Of a stretch of 64,000 nt of DNA, positions 27,379 to 39,500 are shown piece after piece. Source of the DNA: Bathymodiolus brooksi (lineage: Eukaryota; Mollusca; Bivalvia; Mytilida; Modiolidae); assembly GCA_963680875.1 (NCBI GenBank), contig OY804589.1, forward strand, positions 26,462,353 through 26,526,352, read 5' to 3'. Both the position numbers and the translations under genes were made by a program. The notes under the pieces were generated by a model. It made no database searches, was not told the origin of the DNA, and saw nothing but the letters and a program-made list of their open reading frames with translations. Numbering within the stretch: the first letter of the stretch is position 1; the number at the start of each line of letters is the position of its first letter.

Positions 27379-29591
27379 TAAACTTTAATTCATCAAAACT
27401 ATATTGTATCGTCTTTTAATTAATTACTTTCATCTAGCTTGTTGTTGTCATAATTTACATATCAAACACAGGTATAAATGCTCTAATAATGTTCTAATAT
27501 ATATTTACAAAAAAAAAAAATATAAACAAAAATACCTAAAATGTTTTGCATAATCAAAAATTGTGTTAAAATCTGTATTACCTGCATTCCCATGCAATTA
27601 TCACTTAACCATATTAACTTGTAAAAATATAAAAATGTTCTTGTTGTTTTTCAATTGTCTTTCATAATCACATGGTTTTACTATAACCAAATTGAACTAA
27701 CATTCCGATTGTGGTCAAGGTTATCCTCGTCCAATCAAATAGATATTGCCAACACACCTTTATTGCCGTAAGGTCACATTTGTAAAATGCAGCACAACTG
27801 TAAATGCTGTTGTATTACCATATTTATATATATATATTTTTTTATTTATTTATTTTTTTTTTTTGATTTTTGATTTTATTATTTTGAAAGTATGTATTAA
27901 CACATGCACACTCATATTTATACGTAAATAATTATTTTCTTTGTCGATTTTGCAACATGTTTGTGGTAATCACAATGAAAGCAAAATAATTCTGTCAATC
28001 GAACAGACCTCCAGTATTTTGTCATTCGTAAATATAGGTATATATTTTATATCCACGTGACTTTACTATAACCAAATTGTAGTAACATTCCGATTGGGGA
28101 CAAGGTTGTCCTCGTCCAATCAAATATCTGTTCTCAACACACCTTTATATTGCCGTAAGGTCTCAATGGTAAAGCAACATTACTGTAAGTACTATTGTAT
28201 TCCCTTTTTATTTATATTTATATTTTGTTGTTGTTGAATATATGTATTAACACACGCACATTCTCATACATATGAATATAATTATTTTCCTTGTCGTTTT
28301 TTCATCATGTTTGTTGTAATCTTCAATAAAAGCAAAATAATTAAGTCAATCGAACAGACCTTACAGTACTTAGTCATTCATAAATATTAAATGGTCGGGG
28401 TCTTTCCGCAGTTTCCTATATATTTCAAGGAAAACCTTAAGTTTAAAGGGTTTCTTTTCCGGTCGATTCTTACTCGATAATCATGAAGTTACAGCACTGA
28501 AGGCAGAAAATAATATGGTTTTGTTTCAATTTGTAATATTCACATGATTTTGTTTCTACCTTGAAACATTATTTAGGCAAAGTTTAATCTCCCTCACCAA
28601 AAATTACTATATATTTGATGAAAATTAGGACATTGAGATTTACCTTTATGATTAAATTATAAATGCCTGTGAATTATATATAAAGAATTATATGAGATTA
28701 TTGAAATAACTTCTTATTAAAACTGCTTTCAAGTGTATAAACGTAAGAGGGTCCGGGGGTGACCTTTGTATCCAGGGTGTCTTGATGCGGATGAACCTTT
28801 GACCCATGTGTTGGTGTGGGTGTGTGTGTATGAGTAATACTTTGTTGTACAGTATATGTTTATATATTTAACTTCTTTCATTAGTTTGTTCTGTTTTTGT
28901 TGTTGATTTTCTTACTTCTACTTGTTTGTGTTTATCTGTTTAATTTAATTTAATTCTGTATTTGTTAATTTATTTTATACTATTATTATTATTTAAAACC
29001 ACATTGTTGTGTCAGATATTGATAATTTATCTCATAAATAAAGGGTAATTTACGAGAAAAAGACACAATCATTTTGCCTCTAAGCTATATATATATATAT
29101 ATATACGTCTGAAAATCAAACCAAACAGTGTTAGAATTAGATTTTAGAGCTGTCAAATATATATATATATATATATATATATTGTTTTGCATTCAATTGG
29201 ATTATAACTTAGTAAATAAGTTAAAAAAAAACATTGCCGCTAAATCTTTCCCCCAATTATCACTGTGGTACAATTAGCTTGGAACGCACATATAAATAAA
29301 CTTTATTTGTTCTAAATATAATATTGATTCACCCGTTTCATTCAATATAATATAGAAATACTAGATATTTATCATGATGTGTTTAGTATCATATAAATAA
29401 ACCCCTCCATATACCTCCTCCCATTTTCCCATGTTTATTGTCTACATATTTCTTTATTTAATTCGCACTTTAGTTTTGCATCGCACCTTTCACCACGAAC
29501 GTGGTGTTTTTTGTAAATTCCTTTTGCACATTTTTAAGGTACTGCTGATGAATCGTGCTGTTTTCTTTAGGCTACTTTATTTATTTACCGA
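27379..29591 (+). other. LINE inter-ORF region, 2.2 kb, non-coding
   Basis: Unusually long for a two-ORF LINE and AT-rich. It holds a tandem duplication (27665-28390) and two (TA)n runs near 29085-29105 and 29157-29181. At 29035 the motif ataaataaagggtaatttac could be an old element end, so a second nested element is possible. No open frame here has recognisable domains; the frame at 29431-29634 is hydrophobic and overlaps the ORF2 start. Confidence 0.6.
27665..28390 (+). repeat. Tandem duplication within LINE, period about 385 bp at its start
   Basis: Two copies share ctataaccaaattg, acattccgattg, cctcgtccaatcaaat, cacacctttat, ttgccgtaaggtc, acaatgaaagcaaaataatt-like sequence and cagtcattcgtaaata-like ends. 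Identity is perhaps 75-80 percent and spacing shrinks from 385 to about 352 bp, so small deletions have occurred and the duplication is old relative to the insertion. Confidence 0.8.
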
Positions 29592-32500
29592 TTGCCTTTC
29601 TTCCCTATACATTCAAAACACTGGTATAACCTGATGGGTATCGAAGTAGATCAATATAGAGAAAACATCGGTAAGTATTACACTGTTGCACGCTCTGTGA
29701 AAAAATGTAAGCTGTTAAGCATTACTGATATTGCTTGTTTTAATCTACTTTTGTTGTACGGAACCAAAATTACACCATTATTAATATTAGTGCATTTCTT
29801 TTGCAAAGCAGCAGAGACCAGAAAAAATACAAGCAAGGTAAATAAATCACTTTGCTGTCCTGATATACACAAGTTACAGGTGAAAACTAATAACAGCATT
29901 TTTGTTCTTAAATGTCTCAATTTCTTCATTGTTCTTTGCATTTTGTTAATTATATCGGGAATTGAAATTAATCCAGGTCCGTTTGATTCGGACATCTCTA
30001 GTAGTTCTAGCAGTGATTTAGATAATATATCTGCAGTAAGCGAGCTCATAAACAATACATTTTCATTCCTTCATCTAAATATTCAAAGTATTGTATCTAA
30101 GATAGATATGATCTCAGCTGAGTATTCTTGCCACGATATACTTTCGTTCACTGAGAGCTGGTTAAACGAAAATACATCTACCGACCAACAATGTTTGGAA
30201 ATTCCCGATTATAAATTCCCCCCATTTCGACGAGATAGATCTAATAAAGTAGGTGGTGGTGTCATCGTATATGTTAAGAATACTGTCAACTGTACAATTA
30301 GACCTGATCTTCATGTAGGTAGTCTTGAGTGTATATGGTTAGAAATAAAGCTAAATAATAAAAAATACTTGTACGGCACATTCTATATCCCACCAACTAG
30401 TGATCTGCAAACCTGGAGAAATATTGAACATTCTATTGATCTAGCTCTAAATTGTAACTATGATATAATTTTGACAGGAGACTTCAATATTAATCAACTT
30501 AATAACAATACAAATGATAAGATTGGGTCACTAATGACCCAATTTAGTCTGCATCAACTTATAACTGAACCTACATATGTAACTGAACACAGTTCATCTT
30601 TATTGGATTTGATTCTCGTAAGTAACCCATTAAGTGTACTTTTCACAGATGTAGGTGCTCCACTGCTCGAACAGGTTAGGTATCATTTACCTGTGATTGG
30701 TTTACTACACCATTCTAGTAAACCATTGACATCTTATAAAAGGAAAATATTTCTTTACGACAAGGGTGATTTTGACTCGTATAGACAACAACTTACAGAT
30801 GTGGACTGGGAGACTTTGTTTGGACATAACGACGTAGACACAATTGTAGACATTATAACAAACACGATTTTAAATATAGCAGATAATACTATTCCTAACA
30901 GATTTATAACGGTACATAAAGATAGCCGACCATGGATTACTACAAGTATCAAGAAATTCATACGTAGGAAAAATCGAATCCATAAAAAAGCAAAACATAC
31001 AAATTCTATAAACCATTGGGAAAAGTATCGTATAACCAGGAACAAATGCAATAATTTGATAAGAATGGCAAAGAATGATTATTTTTCTACAATATCCGAA
31101 AAAATTATAGCAGAATCATCTGGTAGTAAAAATTGGTGGAATCTTGTTAAAAGACTACTTGGTTCAAGTAAAAATCGTTCAATACCCCCCTTACAAACAG
31201 ACGATGACTTAATATGTGACAATTTTGCAAAATGTGAGTTAATTAACGACTTTTTCAGTGAACAATCAAACCTGGACGACTCTAATTCGACAGTTCCGGA
31301 ACCTATTGATCCACTTTATGACAAACTGACACAACTACACATTACAGAAACTGACGTAGAAGATGTTCTACAATTGCTCGACACTACAAAAGCAACTGGA
31401 CCAGATTTAATAAACCCACGACTAGTAAGAGAAGGGGCTTCCATTTTGAAGCTTCCATTGTGTCTGTTATTTAACTTGTCTCTGTCAACTTGTAGATTCC
31501 CGACACAGTGGAAGCTGGCAAATGTCACTCCAGTCTTTAAGAAAGATAATCCGAGTAAGGTAAATAATTACAGACCTATTTCTCTAATTAGTGTCTTGGG
31601 CAAGGTAATGGAAAGATGTATTTATAAACATGTCTATAATTTTTTACTCAAAAATAGTATTATTACCCCACACCAATCGGGGTTCACTCCTGGTGACTCT
31701 GCAATTAACCAACTTCTAAGTCTCACAAACGAATTCGGAAAAGCTTTAGACGAAGGAAAAGAAATACGCGTAGTTTTTTGTGACATAAGTAAAGCTTTTG
31801 ACAGGGTTTGGCATAAGGGTTTACTTAATAAATTAGAAAATATTGGGATACAAGGGTCTTTATTGTTATGGATAAAAAATTATCTTACAGACAGAAAACA
31901 ACGAGTGGTTATAGAAAGCGCACATTCTAAATGGCGCACTATCAAAGCCGGGGTTCCCCAGGGATCTATTCTAGGGCCTCTATTTTTTATAATATTTATA
32001 AATGACATTGTCACAGAAATTCACTCATCTATAAAACTATTTGCTGATGACACTAGCTTGTATGTTATTGTTGATAACCCTCGTGAATCGGCAATAACGT
32101 TAAATAACGACATGGCAACAATTCATGCATGGTCCACAAAGTGGCTAGTAAACTTTAACCCTCAAAAAACAGAAACTATGACGATCACTAGAAAGATTAA
32201 CAAACCCCTTCATCCGCCCCTTATAATGAATAATACAATAATTAATCAAGTTACAGAACATAAACATCTCGGTTTAGACATTTCAAATGACGGTAGCTGG
32301 CAAAAACATATTGATCTAATAACAAAGAAAGCTTTTATTAGAGTTAACATACTAAGAAAATTCAAATTTATTCTAGATAGGAAAACCTTAGAAAAGATTT
32401 ATCTTACCTTCATTCGGCCGATTTTGGAATATGCAGACGTCGTATGGGATAATAAAACATTGTTCTTGATAAATAAATTAGAAAATGTTCAAATAGAGGC

Positions 32501-33200
32501 TGCTAGAATCGTCACTGGGGGAACTCGGTTAGTATCTATTAATAGTTTATATAAAGAGACGGGTTGGGAGACGTTACAGGCAAGACGAGAAAATCACAAA
32601 AAAATATATTTTTATAAAATGGTAAACGGTCTTGTTCCTCCTTACCTTAGTGCAATTGTTCCCTGTAACTTTGAAAATATTCATGACTACAACACTAGAC
32701 AGGCCGTAAGTATCCCCCCAGTACGTACTAGAACAACCTTGTATAATAATTATTTTCTACCCTCTACTGTAAGATTATGGAACAGCGAACCCACATCAAT
32801 AAGAGATAGCAAGTCTCCTTCATCTCTCAAATCCTATTATAAATCAAAATGTATAAAGAAACCTATTTATTATTACTCAGGAACTCGAATTGGACAAATC
32901 CTTCACATGAGATTACGAACTGCATGTAGCTCTCTAAACCATCATCTATTCCTAAAAAATGTAGTAGATTCGCCCATCTGTAGTTGTCATCAAGGGGTCC
33001 CTGAAACTAATTCGCATTATCTTTTTTATTGTCATAAATTCAACGATTCGAGAAATCGGTATATCGAATCAATTGATATTCCTATGAACTTGACAGTTGA
33101 CCGTTTACTTTTTGGATCACCTGACCTCACAGACGATCAAAATAACAGTTTATTTTTAAATGTACAAAAGTTTATAGTAAACAGTAAACGTTTCATCTAA
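29592..33200 (+). CDS. LINE ORF2: 2A motif, APE endonuclease, reverse transcriptase
   Basis: 1,202 residues. Residues 1-122 have hydrophobic segments (49-70 and 103-121) and end in a 2A-like GIEINPGP at 123-130. The endonuclease follows: LNIQSI (162-167), TESWLN (187-192), GDFNIN (296-301), LLDLILVS (337-344) and YHLPV (364-368), where the usual Asp before His is Tyr. The reverse transcriptase has TPVFKK (646-651), NYRPISL (659-665), catalytic FCDISKAFDRVWH (729-741), GVPQGSILGPL (787-797) and FADD (817-820). The C terminus has a Cys-x-Cys-x9-His-x4-Cys cluster (1130-1147). It nicks the target and copies the element RNA. The start is uncertain; ATG at 29634 is also possible. No internal stops. 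Confidence 0.92.
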   Translation: MPFFPIHSKHWYNLMGIEVDQYRENIGKYYTVARSVKKCKLLSITDIACFNLLLLYGTKITPLLILVHFFCKAAETRKNTSKVNKSLCCPDIHKLQVKTNNSIFVLKCLNFFIVLCILLIISGIEINPGPFDSDISSSSSSDLDNISAVSELINNTFSFLHLNIQSIVSKIDMISAEYSCHDILSFTESWLNENTSTDQQCLEIPDYKFPPFRRDRSNKVGGGVIVYVKNTVNCTIRPDLHVGSLECIWLEIKLNNKKYLYGTFYIPPTSDLQTWRNIEHSIDLALNCNYDIILTGDFNINQLNNNTNDKIGSLMTQFSLHQLITEPTYVTEHSSSLLDLILVSNPLSVLFTDVGAPLLEQVRYHLPVIGLLHHSSKPLTSYKRKIFLYDKGDFDSYRQQLTDVDWETLFGHNDVDTIVDIITNTILNIADNTIPNRFITVHKDSRPWITTSIKKFIRRKNRIHKKAKHTNSINHWEKYRITRNKCNNLIRMAKNDYFSTISEKIIAESSGSKNWWNLVKRLLGSSKNRSIPPLQTDDDLICDNFAKCELINDFFSEQSNLDDSNSTVPEPIDPLYDKLTQLHITETDVEDVLQLLDTTKATGPDLINPRLVREGASILKLPLCLLFNLSLSTCRFPTQWKLANVTPVFKKDNPSKVNNYRPISLISVLGKVMERCIYKHVYNFLLKNSIITPHQSGFTPGDSAINQLLSLTNEFGKALDEGKEIRVVFCDISKAFDRVWHKGLLNKLENIGIQGSLLLWIKNYLTDRKQRVVIESAHSKWRTIKAGVPQGSILGPLFFIIFINDIVTEIHSSIKLFADDTSLYVIVDNPRESAITLNNDMATIHAWSTKWLVNFNPQKTETMTITRKINKPLHPPLIMNNTIINQVTEHKHLGLDISNDGSWQKHIDLITKKAFIRVNILRKFKFILDRKTLEKIYLTFIRPILEYADVVWDNKTLFLINKLENVQIEAARIVTGGTRLVSINSLYKETGWETLQARRENHKKIYFYKMVNGLVPPYLSAIVPCNFENIHDYNTRQAVSIPPVRTRTTLYNNYFLPSTVRLWNSEPTSIRDSKSPSSLKSYYKSKCIKKPIYYYSGTRIGQILHMRLRTACSSLNHHLFLKNVVDSPICSCHQGVPETNSHYLFYCHKFNDSRNRYIESIDIPMNLTVDRLLFGSPDLTDDQNNSLFLNVQKFIVNSKRFI
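29958..29981 (+). other. 2A-like ribosome-skipping motif in ORF2
   Basis: Codes for GIEINPGP, matching the core ExNPGP signature of 2A peptides, with the hydrophobic run IVLCILLIIS just before it. In known 2A elements the ribosome skips the Gly-Pro bond, which would separate a 129-residue leader from the endonuclease-reverse transcriptase. 2A sequences are documented in APE-type LINEs of several invertebrates; activity here is not shown. The Gly at the first position, in place of the commoner Asp, is a known variant. Confidence 0.75.
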
Positions 33201-33535
33201 AATCAGCAGTACCTAGTTCCCTTATTTCATTCTTCTTTTTTCTTCTTTTTTAATTACTTTGAATCAAACATTTTTTACATCAAACACCAGATCACTTTCT
33301 TTGTTTTATCTTCTTATACCTTCTGTAATTTATATCAAATTTGTTAGTTAGTTCTATTTGCTTCTCCCCTTAGAGATTCACAATATATTATATATGAAAT
33401 CTATTCCTACGGATAGGGATTAATATAAGTTCTTGTAACTTGTTTCCCAATCCTATTAATTTCTTCTTATCATGTAATGTATATAGCTGAATATTGTAAT
33501 GTTATATTGAATTAATTAATAAAATATGTTTAAAC
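33201..33535 (+). other. LINE 3' untranslated region
   Basis: 335 bp, T/A-rich. AATAAA lies at 33518-33523 and the element ends aaatatgtttaaac. There is no poly-A tail or obvious short terminal repeat, which is unusual compared with L1 and differs from the repeated 3' ends typical of CR1. Confidence 0.7.
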
Positions 33536-36500
33536 TAAAGGTTATCGTGCTCGCCTCGAGTGTGGTAGATCGTGGGTTCATCGGTGGTGTAATGGTTATC
33601 GTGCTCACCTCGAGTGTGGTAGATCGTGGGTTCATCGGTGGTGTAAAGGTTATCGTGTTCACCTCGAGTGTGGTAGATCGTGGGTTCATCGGTGGTGTAA
33701 AGGTTATCGTGTTCACCTCGAGTGTGGTAGATCGTGGGTTCATCAGTGGTGTAAAGGTTGTTGTGCTCGCCTCGAGTGTGGTAGATCGTGGGTTCATCGG
33801 TGGTGTAAAGGTTATTGTGCTCGCCTCGAGTGTGGTAGATCGTGGGTTCATCGGTGGTGTAAAGGTTATTGTGCTCGCCTCGAGTGTGGTAGATCGTGGG
33901 TTCATCGGTGGTGTAAAGGTTATTGTGTTCACCTCGAGTGTGGTAGATCGTGGGTTCATCGGTGGTGTAAAGGTTATTGTGCTCGCCTCGAGTGTGGTAG
34001 ATCGTGGGTTCATCGGTGGTGTAAAGGTTATTGTGCTCACCTCGAGTGTGGTAGATCGTGGGTTCATCGGTGGTGTAAAGGTTATTGTGCTCGCCTCGAG
34101 TGTGGTAGATCGTGGGTTCATCGGTGGTGTAAAGGTTATTGTGTTCACCTCGAGTGTGGTAGATCGTGGGTTCATCGGTGGTGTAAAGGTTATCGTGTTC
34201 ACCTCGAGTGTGGTAGATCGTGGGTTCATCGGTGGTGTAAAGGTTATTGTGCTCGCCTCGAGTGTGGTAGATCGTGGGTTCATCGGTGGTGTAAAGGTTA
34301 TTGTGCTCGCCTCGAGTGTGGTAGATCGTGGGTTCATCGGTGGTGTAAAGGTTATTGTGCTCCCCTCGAGTGTGGTAGATCGTGGGTTCATCGGTGGTGT
34401 AAAGGTTATCGTGTTCACCTCGAGTGTGGTAGATCGTGGGTTCATCGGTGGTGTAAAGGTTATCGTGTTCACCTCGAGTGTGGTAGATCGTGGGTTCATC
34501 GGTGGTGTAAAGGTTATTGTGCTCGCCTCGAGTGTGGTAGATCGTGGGTTCATCGGTGGTGTAAAGGTTATTGTGTTCACCTCGAGTGTGGTAGATCGTG
34601 GGTTCATCGGTGGTGTAAAGGTTATTGTGCTCGCCTCGAGTGTGGTAGATCGTGGGTTCATCGGTGGTGTAAAGGTTATTGTGCTCGCCTCGAGTGTGGT
34701 AGATCGTGGGTTCATCGGTGGTGTAAAGGTTATTGTGTTCACCTCGAGTGTGGTAGATCGTGGGTTCATCGGTGGTGTAAAGGTTATTGTGCTCGCCTCG
34801 AGTGTGGTAGATCGTGGGTTCATCGGTGGTGTAAAGGTTATTGTGCTCGCCTCGAGTGTGGTAGATCGTGGGTTCATCGGTGGTGTAAAGGTTATTGTGC
34901 TCGCCTCGAGTGTGGTAGATCGTGGGTTCATCGGTGGTGTAAAGGTTATTGTGCTCGCCTCGAGTGTGGTAGATCGTGGGTTCATCGGTGGTGTAAAGGT
35001 TATTGTGTTCACCTCGAGTGTGGTAGATCGTGGGTTCATCGGTGGTGTAAAGGTTATTGTGTTCACCTCGAGTGTGGTAGATCGTGGGTTCATCGGTGGT
35101 GTAAAGGTTATTGTGCTCGCCTCGAGTGTGGTAGATCGTGGGTTCATCGGTGGTGTAAAGGTTATTGTGTTCACCTCGAGTGTGGTAGATCGTGGGTTCA
35201 TCGGTGGTGTAAAGGTTATTGTGTTCGCCTCGAGTGTGGTAGATCGTGGGTTCATCGGTGGTGTAAAGGTTATTGTGCTCGCCTCGAGTGTGGTAGATCG
35301 TGGGTTCATCGGTGGTGTAAAGGTTATTGTGTTCACCTCGAGTGTGGTAGATCGTGGGTTCATCGGTGGTGTAAAGGTTATTGTGCTCGCCTCGAGTGTG
35401 GTAGATCGTGGGTTCATCGGTGGTGTAAAGGTTATTGTGCTCACCTCGAGTGTGGTAGATCGTGGGTTCATCGGTGGTGTAAAGGTTATTGTGTTCACCT
35501 CGAGTGTGGTAGATCGTGGGTTCATCGGTGGTGTAAAGGTTATTGTGCTCGCCTCGAGTGTGGTAGATCGTGGGTTCATCGGTGGTGTAAAGGTTATTGT
35601 GCTCGCCTCGAGTGTGGTAGATCGTGGGTTCATCGGTGGTGTAAAGGTTATTGTGCTCGCCTCGAGTGTGGTAGATCGTGGGTTCATCGGTGGTGTAAAG
35701 GTTATTGTGCTCGCCTCGAGTGTGGTAGATCGTGGGTTCATCGGTGGTGTAAAGGTTATTGTGTTCACCTCGAGTGTGGTAGATCGTGGGTTCATCGGTG
35801 GTGTAAAGGTTATTGTGTTCACCTCGAGTGTGGTAGATCGTGGGTTCATCGGTGGTGTAAAGGTTATTGTGCTCGCCTCGAGTGTGGTAGATCGTGGGTT
35901 CATCGGTGGTGTAAAGGTTATTGTGTTCACCTCGAGTGTGGTAGATCGTGGGTTCATCGGTGGTGTAAAGGTTATTGTGTTCGCCTCGAGTGTGGTAGAT
36001 CGTGGGTTCATCGGTGGTGTAAAGGTTATTGTGCTCGCCTCGAGTGTGGTAGATCGTGGGTTCATCGGTGGTGTAAAGGTTATTGTGTTCACCTCGAGTG
36101 TGGTAGATCGTGGGTTCATCGGTGGTGTAAAGGTTATTGTGTTCACCTCGAGTGTGGTAGATCGTGGGTTCATCGGTGGTGTAAAGGTTATTGTGCTCGC
36201 CTCGAGTGTGGTAGATCGTGGGTTCATCGGTGGTGTAAAGGTTATTGTGTTCACCTCGAGTGTGGTAGATCGTGGGTTCATCGGTGGTGTAAAGGTTATT
36301 GTGCTCGCCTCGAGTGTGGTAGATCGTGGGTTCATCGGTGGTGTAAAGGTTATTGTGTTCACCTCGAGTGTGGTAGATCGTGGGTTCATCGGTGGTGTAA
36401 AGGTTATTGTGCTCGCCTCGAGTGTGGTAGATCGTGGGTTCATCGGTGGTGTAAAGGTTATTGTGCTCGCCTCGAGTGTGGTAGATCGTGGGTTCATCGG

Positions 36501-39500
36501 TGGTGTAAAGGTTATTGTGTTCACCTCGAGTGTGGTAGATCGTGGGTTCATCGGTGGTGTAAAGGTTATTGTGCTCGCCTCGAGTGTGGTAGATCGTGGG
36601 TTCATCGGTGGTGTAAAGGTTATTGTGTTCACCTCGAGTGTGGTAGATCGTGGGTTCATCGGTGGTGTTAAGGTTATTGTGCTCGCCTCGAGTGTGGTAG
36701 ATCGTGGGTTCATCGGTGGTGTAAAGGTTATTGTGCTCGCCTCGAGTGTGGTAGATCGTGGGTTCATCGGTGGTGTAAAGGTTATTGTGTTCGCCTCGAG
36801 TGTGGTAGATCGTGGGTTCATCGGTGGTGTAAAGGTTATTGTGCTCGCCTCGAGTGTGGTAGATCGTGGGTTCATCGGTGGTGTAAAGGTTATTGTGTTC
36901 ACCTCGAGTGTGGTAGATCGTGGGTTCATCGGTGGTGTAAAGGTTATTGTGTTCACCTCGAGTGTGGTAGATCGTGGGTTCATCGGTGGTGTAAAGGTTA
37001 TTGTGTTCACCTCGAGTGTGGTAGATCGTGGGTTCATCGGTGGTGTAAAGGTTATTGTGCTCGCCTCGAGTGTGGTAGATCGTGGGTTCATCGGTGGTGT
37101 AAAGGTTATTGTGTTCACCTCGAGTGTGGTAGATCGTGGGTTCATCGGTGGTGTAAAGGTTATTGTGCTCGCCTCGAGTGTGGTAGATCGTGGGTTCATC
37201 GGTGGTGTAAAGGTTATTGTGCTCGCCTCGAGTGTGGTAGATCGTGGGTTCATCGGTGGTGTAAAGGTTATTGTGCTCGCCTCGAGTGTGGTAGATCGTG
37301 GGTTCATCGGTGGTGTAAAGGTTATTGTGCTCGCCTCGAGTGTGGTAGATCGTGGGTTCATCGGTGGTGTAAAGGTTATTGTGTTCACCTCGAGTGTGGT
37401 AGATCGTGGGTTCATCGGTGGTGTAAAGGTTGTTGTGTTCGCCTCGAGTGTGGTAGATCGTGGGTTCATCGGTGGTGTAAAGGTTATTGTGCTCGCCTCG
37501 AGTGTGGTAGATCGTGGGTTCATCGGTGGTGTAAAGGTTATTGTGTTCACCTCGAGTGTGGTAGATCGTGGGTTCATCGGTGGTGTAAAGGTTATTGTGT
37601 TCACCTCGAGTGTGGTAGATCGTGGGTTCATCGGTGGTGTAAAGGTTATTGTGCTCGCCTCGAGTGTGGTAGATCGTGGGTTCATCGGTGGTGTAAAGGT
37701 TATTGTGTTCACCTCGAGTGTGGTAGATCGTGGGTTCATCGGTGGTGTAAAGGTTATTGTGCTCGCCTCGAGTGTGGTAGATCGTGGGTTCATCGGTGGT
37801 GTAAAGGTTATTGTGTTCACCTCGAGTGTGGTAGATCGTGGGTTCATCGGTGGTGTAAAGGTTATTGTGTTCACCTCGAGTGTGGTAGATCGTGGGTTCA
37901 TCGGTGGTGTAAAGGTTATTGTGCTCGCCTCGAGTGTGGTAGATCGTGGGTTCATCGGTGGTGTAAAGGTTATTGTGCTCGCCTCGAGTGTGGTAGATCG
38001 TGGGTTCATCGGTGGTGTAAAGGTTATTGTGCTCACCTCGAGTGTGGTAGATCGTGGGTTCATCGGTGGTGTAAAGGTTATTGTGCTCGCCTCGAGTGTG
38101 GTAGATCGTGGGTTCATCGGTGGTGTAAAGGTTATTGTGCTCACCTCGAGTGTGGTAGATCGTGGGTTCATCGGTGGTGTAAAGGTTATTGTGCTCGCCT
38201 CGAGTGTGGTAGATCGTGGGTTCATCGGTGGTGTAAAGGTTATTGTGTTCACCTCGAGTGTGGTAGATCGTGGGTTCATCGGTGGTGTAAAGGTTATTGT
38301 GTTCACCTCGAGTGTGGTAGATCGTGGGTTCATCGGTGGTGTAAAGGTTATTGTGCTCGCCTCGAGTGTGGTAGATCGTGGGTTCATCGGTGGTGTAAAG
38401 GTTATTGTGCTCGCCTCGAGTGTGGTAGATCGTGGGTTCATCGGTGGTGTAAAGGTTATTGTGCTCGCCTCGAGTGTGGTAGATCGTGGGTTCATCGGTG
38501 GTGTAAAGGTTATTGTGCTCGCCTCGAGTGTGGTAGATCGTGGGTTCATCGGTGGTGTAAAGGTTATTGTGCTCACCTCGAGTGTGGTAGATCGTGGGTT
38601 CATCGGTGGTGTAAAGGTTATTGTGCTCGCCTCGAGTGTGGTAGATCGTGGGTTCATCGGTGGTGTAAAGGTTATTGTGCTCGCCTCGAGTGTGGTAGAT
38701 CGTGGGTTCATCGGTGGTGTAAAGGTTATTGTGCTCACCTCGAGTGTGGTAGATCGTGGGTTCATCGGTGGTGTAAAGGTTATTGTGCTCACCTCGAGTG
38801 TGGTAGATCGTGGGTTCATCGGTGGTGTAAAGGTTATTGTGCTAGCCTCGAGTGTGGTAGATCGTGGGTTCATCGGTGGTGTAAAGGTTATTGTGCTCGC
38901 CTCGAGTGTGGTAGATCGTGGGTTCATCGGTGGTGTAAAGGTTATTGTGCTCGCCTCGAGTGTGGTAGATCGTGGGTTCATCGGTGGTGTAAAGGTTATT
39001 GTGCTCGCCTCGAGTGTGGTAGATCGTGGGTTCATCGGTGGTGTAAAGGTTATTGTGCTCACCTCGAGTGTGGTAGATCGTGGGTTCATCAGTGGTGTAA
39101 AGGTTGTTGTGCTCGCCTCGAGTGTGGTAGATCGTGGGTTCATCGGTGGTGTAAAGGTTATTGTGCTCGCCTCGAGTGTGGTAGATCGTGGGTTCATCGG
39201 TGGTGTAAAGGTTATTGTGCTCGCCTCGAGTGTGGTAGATCGTGGGTTCATCGGTGGTGTAAAGGTTATTGTGCTCACCTCGAGTGTGGTAGATCGTGGG
39301 TTCATCGGTGGTGTAAAGGTTATTGTGCTCGCCTCGAGTGTGGTAGATCGTGGGTTCATCGGTGGTGTAAAGGTTATTGTGCTCGCCTCGAGTGTGGTAG
39401 ATCGTGGGTTCATCGGTGGTGTAAAGGTTATTGTGTTCACCTCGAGTGTGGTAGATCGTGGGTTCATCGGTGGTGTAAAGGTTATTGTGCTCACCTCGAG

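Larger units (their letters stand above)
26181..33535 (+). mobile_element. Full-length APE-type LINE, CR1/L2/Jockey group
   Basis: 7,355 bp between taaaggttat repeats. The order is a 5' untranslated region of about 360 bp, ORF1 (26539-27378), a 2.2-kb gap, ORF2 with endonuclease and reverse transcriptase (29592-33200), and a 3' region with AATAAA 12 bp before the end and no poly-A tail. Both frames are intact, so the copy is recent. The APE endonuclease, reverse transcriptase motifs and C-terminal Cys/His cluster place it in the CR1/L2/Jockey assemblage; I cannot fix the clade without alignment. It is inserted inside the 54-bp array. Confidence 0.88.
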
